Positions 24,591 to 24,890 of a stretch of DNA of 24,890 nt are shown one piece after another. The notes below the pieces were generated by a model. The model had not been told where the DNA came from and did no database searches. It worked only from the letters and a program-made list of their open reading frames with translations. The stretch covers positions 1 to 24,890 of the forward strand of contig CAYOVG010000053.1 in the NCBI GenBank assembly GCA_964407285.1. The letters are read 5' to 3'. The translations under genes and the position numbers were made by a program. Source of the stretch: CAYOVG01 sp964407285. GTDB taxonomy: Bacteria > Desulfobacterota > Syntrophobacteria > Syntrophobacterales > Syntrophobacteraceae. Positions within the stretch are counted from its first letter, which is position 1, and every line of letters starts with the position of its first letter.

Positions 24591-24890
24591 TTATGAGGAA
24601 CTGGAGCTTAAGAGAGTGGAAACGTAGCTCGCCTGGTTGCTCAATTCACTGAGCGCGGTTTCCATGGCCGTGTACTGCTGCGTGAGCAACTCCACCTTGC
24701 GGGCCACGAGGTCCTCGGCGGAAGCGATCTTGTCGTCCAGTCTTGCGCTGGAGTCGTCGAGACTCTCGATCTGCCTGGTTACCGTACCGTCCACGGAGTC
24801 GGTATAGCCGTTCACCGAATTGTAGAACGATTGTCCGAGACTGCTCAGGAGATCGACGGTATCCGGGTAGTCCGAGGTCAAAGCGTCCTC
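24591..24890 (-). CDS. fliD: FliD flagellar cap (hook-associated protein 2), C-terminal end; 5' part outside the window
   Basis: The frame is open to the right edge of the window, so only the last 99 codons are present. The end KVELLTQQYTAMETALSELS followed by NQASYVSTLLSSSSS is the typical FliD C-terminus, where a coiled coil ends in a conserved QFxxMExxLxxLxxQxxxL pattern. The preceding helix with SLDDSSARLDDKIA fits the coiled-coil stem. FliD caps the growing filament and helps flagellin fold outside the cell. The internal TTG and GTG codons are not starts. The gene probably belongs to a flagellar operon extending to the right; the 154-base gap to the efflux operon holds no gene. Confidence 0.85.
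   Translation of the reverse strand, partial: EDALTSDYPDTVDLLSSLGQSFYNSVNGYTDSVDGTVTRQIESLDDSSARLDDKIASAEDLVARKVELLTQQYTAMETALSELSNQASYVSTLLSSSSS

Overview
The window comes from a Gram-negative, flagellated bacterium. The flanks are GC-rich (about 60-67% in the lines I counted) and carry an outer-membrane efflux lipoprotein, a MacAB-type exporter, the 3' end of a FliD flagellar cap gene and a MukBEF-like condensin operon. This combination fits a deltaproteobacterial (Desulfobacterota-type) chromosome, but taxonomy is inference only.

Region 1 (1-284, minus strand) is a truncated, internally deleted copy of part of the condensin ATPase gene that appears complete further right. Region 2 (285-694) is an AT-richer leader with a candidate promoter. 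Region 3 (695-12688, plus strand) is one tightly packed operon of seven genes and lower GC. In order it encodes a CARF-domain protein with a degenerate or variant PD-(D/E)XK nuclease core, a Cas10-like palm protein (SGDD, no HD domain), a Csm3-like RAMP, a Csx10-like RAMP with a long helical tail, a double Csm3-like RAMP fusion, a Csx19-like protein, a TIGR03986-like RAMP fused in frame to a complete ABC/AAA15-type ATPase, and finally a DUF4435 (TOPRIM-like) protein; the fused RAMP-ATPase counts as one gene, making eight proteins including the CARF gene. The effector is type III-D-like, yet there is no CRISPR array, cas1, cas2, cas6 or HD nuclease here. The last two genes resemble the ATPase plus DUF4435 nuclease pair of PARIS (AriA/AriB) and related OLD-like defence systems. 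The apparent welding of a PARIS/OLD-like ATPase to a CRISPR RAMP subunit is the most novel thing in the window.

Region 4 (12811-19023, minus strand, convergent with region 3) is a MukF-MukE-MukB-like (MksBEF/JetABC) SMC operon with overlapping genes. The MukB-like protein carries a repeat-built insertion in its hinge. No JetD/MksG nuclease is visible; the position downstream of the ATPase gene is occupied by the convergent CRISPR-like operon. Region 5 (19024-19519) is a 496-base spacer with inverted repeats and a candidate condensin promoter. Region 6 (19520-24436, minus strand) is an export operon: NodT-type outer-membrane channel, MacA-type adaptor, MacB-type ATPase, MacB-type permease. Region 7 (24591-24890, minus strand) is the C-terminal end of FliD.

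Working model (inference): the Cas10/RAMP complex recognises RNA using crRNAs made from an array elsewhere, may make cyclic oligoadenylate read by the CARF protein, and may pass a signal directly to the covalently attached ATPase, which would control the DUF4435 nuclease. The jetC-derived fragment at the left edge and the full gene at the right edge bracket the low-GC operon, which suggests the operon was acquired into a condensin/Wadjet-like defence locus.
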